From contig JAIRLW010000022.1 in NCBI GenBank assembly GCA_031259095.1, forward strand, positions 1-6,696: a DNA stretch of 6,696 bases, written 5' to 3'. This document shows, one piece after another, positions 5,658 through 6,696 of the stretch; the stretch's first letter is position 1; every line of letters begins with the position of its first letter. This DNA comes from Planctomycetaceae bacterium. GTDB taxonomy: Bacteria; Planctomycetota; Planctomycetia; Pirellulales; Thermoguttaceae. Both the position numbers and the translations under genes were made by a program. The notes under the pieces were generated by a model. It did no database searches and was not told where the DNA came from. It was given only the letters and a program-made list of their open reading frames with translations.

Positions 5658-6545
5658 TTATTGTTGCGATCCGCGAATCCATGATTGTTGCGCTTTAGTT
5701 GGTTCGGGCGACGGCAAGGGCGATGGTGTTGCGTTTACTGTTGAGGGAACATCTTTTTTTGTTGGAGTGTTTCGCTGATAGGTTTCAAATGTTCGTATTG
5801 GCGACGTTGGAAGATACGCAACGATTCGGCTTAAAACCGGTTGTGAAAGCCGGAGACGTAACACAGTGGAATCAATATGTTCGTTTGGAGTTGCTTCACG
5901 GCGGTAACGTTCCGCTTCGGAATGTGTTAAGGTGCGGAGTGTAACTTCAATGGCAACCGGTAATCCGCCGCGTTCAAGACTTTCCCACGAATCACTCCAC
6001 GTTGAACCATTATAGTACCGAAATCGACAACCAACTACTTCCAGCGCTTGCAGATTACTTCCTTCAACGCCTTGAGCGTTGATGTCCGGCGTTTCAAAAT
6101 CAATTTCACGTCGGGTAAGACCGGCGAATTGTTGAAAATCGTAGAAGACCGTTTTGAGTTCAGCCGCTTGCGGAGTTGCCGTTGATACTTCACCCAAAAG
6201 AGCGTAACGCGGTTGCGGATTTATTGCAACAAACGGATTGATTCCGATGACGTCAATCCGTAACGTTTGTGATGAACCGTTCAAACCGAATCGCCGAACA
6301 TCGTCATCGCTTGTTGAACTTTCGGACGGATGAATGGGGTCTTGAATTGCCGCTTTCAGGTCATCTTCCAAAAGTTGAGCCAACGAGCGAACAAGTTGTG
6401 AACGTTCAGCCAAGCGCGTTCCATGTGTTTGTGTTTTGGAAAAAAGCGAAATGATATTCCAAAGCATTCCAATCAACACAACAAACAACGCCAATGCCAA
6501 AAGGAGTTCTAAAAGTGTAAATCCTTTTACGATACGTTTTATCAC
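5658..6545 (-). CDS. GspJ-like type II secretion pseudopilin
   Basis: The 295-residue protein begins with a class III prepilin leader: MIKRIVKG, then cleavage before FTLLELLLALALFVVLIG, with Glu at position +5 (E13) and one hydrophobic helix (about 9-34). A prepilin peptidase would cut after G8 and methylate F9, and the product would join a periplasmic pseudopilus. A soluble domain follows, with LVRSLAQLLEDDLKAAI (51-67) and VVGCRFRYYNGSTWSDSW (170-187), then LPVAIEVTLRTL (195-206), the layout of GspJ minor pseudopilins. At 295 residues it is longer than usual GspJ (about 200), with a Pro/Thr/Ser-rich C-tail (245-285). The start is GTG (6543-6545), fixed by the short leader; no clear Shine-Dalgarno is seen, and a weak promoter may lie at 6558-6587. 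Other secretion genes are absent from the window. A generic prepilin-type protein is the alternative. Confidence 0.82.
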   Translation of the reverse strand: MIKRIVKGFTLLELLLALALFVVLIGMLWNIISLFSKTQTHGTRLAERSQLVRSLAQLLEDDLKAAIQDPIHPSESSTSDDDVRRFGLNGSSQTLRIDVIGINPFVAINPQPRYALLGEVSTATPQAAELKTVFYDFQQFAGLTRREIDFETPDINAQGVEGSNLQALEVVGCRFRYYNGSTWSDSWESLERGGLPVAIEVTLRTLTHSEAERYRREATPNEHIDSTVLRLRLSQPVLSRIVAYLPTSPIRTFETYQRNTPTKKDVPSTVNATPSPLPSPEPTKAQQSWIRGSQQ

Positions 6546-6561
6546 TTTAGTGTGGGGATAT

Positions 6562-6579
6562 TAGGGACAATAGGGACAA
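6562..6579 (+). repeat. Tandem TAGGGACAA, two copies
   Basis: TAGGGACAA occurs twice in direct succession (6562-6570, 6571-6579) just upstream of the GTG start of the pseudopilin gene, between the weak -10 and -35 matches. It could be a regulator site or a chance duplication; nothing more can be said. Confidence 0.4.
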
Positions 6580-6595
6580 ATAATCAATTAACTAA

Positions 6596-6696
6596 AGGGA
6601 ACTTCTAAAAACCTCGACTAAAAATCGACCGAAATCGATTTTAGTCGATTTCGGTCGAATTTGGTTGATCAAAAAACGAGTTTTTAGAAGTTCCCT
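6596..6696 (-). repeat. Palindromic intergenic element, copy 5 (inverted)
   Basis: This is the best-preserved copy, 101 bp, with perfect 17-bp terminal inverted repeats AGGGAACTTCTAAAAAC (6596-6612) and GTTTTTAGAAGTTCCCT (6680-6696). Boxes start at 6614, 6625, 6635, 6645, 6655 and 6665 (the last TTGA). Inner segments also pair: TCGACCGAAAT (6625-6635) with ATTTCGGTCGA (6648-6658). It is in the same orientation as copy 4, lies about 50 bp upstream of the pseudopilin start, and its last base is the last base of the window. Confidence 0.93.

Overview
The window is about 44% G+C by eye and looks like bacterial chromosome. The best taxonomic guess is Planctomycetota or a PVC relative. The basis is the style of the DnaA (domain IV reads RSHSTV where most bacteria have RDHTTV), the GalU type, a TIGR03546-type membrane protein and a solitary GspJ-like pseudopilin. 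This is inference from remembered family features, not a search result.

Layout. 1-163: AT-rich leader with a GC-rich hairpin at the very edge. 164-1393 (+): GT4 glycosyltransferase. 1499-2386 (-): GalU-type UTP-glucose-1-phosphate uridylyltransferase, convergent with the first gene. 2387-3584: almost 1.2 kb without a convincing gene. It holds two repeat elements, a possible structured RNA or transposase scrap, A-tracts, a near-consensus promoter, and seven tandem 13-bp repeats that run up to dnaA. 3585-5072 (+): divergent dnaA. 5079-5519 (+): TIGR03546-like membrane protein, 6 nt behind dnaA and probably co-transcribed. 5658-6545 (-): GspJ-like pseudopilin, convergent with the previous gene.

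The most striking content is not protein-coding. Five copies of an intergenic palindromic element of about 100 bp lie at 1392-1492, 2475-2563, 2918-3017, 5533-5633 and 6596-6696. Each has terminal inverted repeats resembling AGGGAACTTCTAAAAAC, and between them five or six TCGA boxes spaced almost exactly 10 bp apart. Three copies left of dnaA point one way and two copies right of it point the other way. Two copies fill the gaps between convergent genes. The second unusual feature is the 13-bp tandem array in the transcribed leader of dnaA, next to A-tracts and a strong promoter, which makes 3020-3584 a candidate replication-initiation or dnaA-autoregulation region.

The protein genes fit general roles: UDP-glucose supply (GalU) next to a sugar transferase for envelope or exopolysaccharide, replication initiation (DnaA), and a secretion or pilus-like pseudopilin. 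They do not form one obvious pathway.
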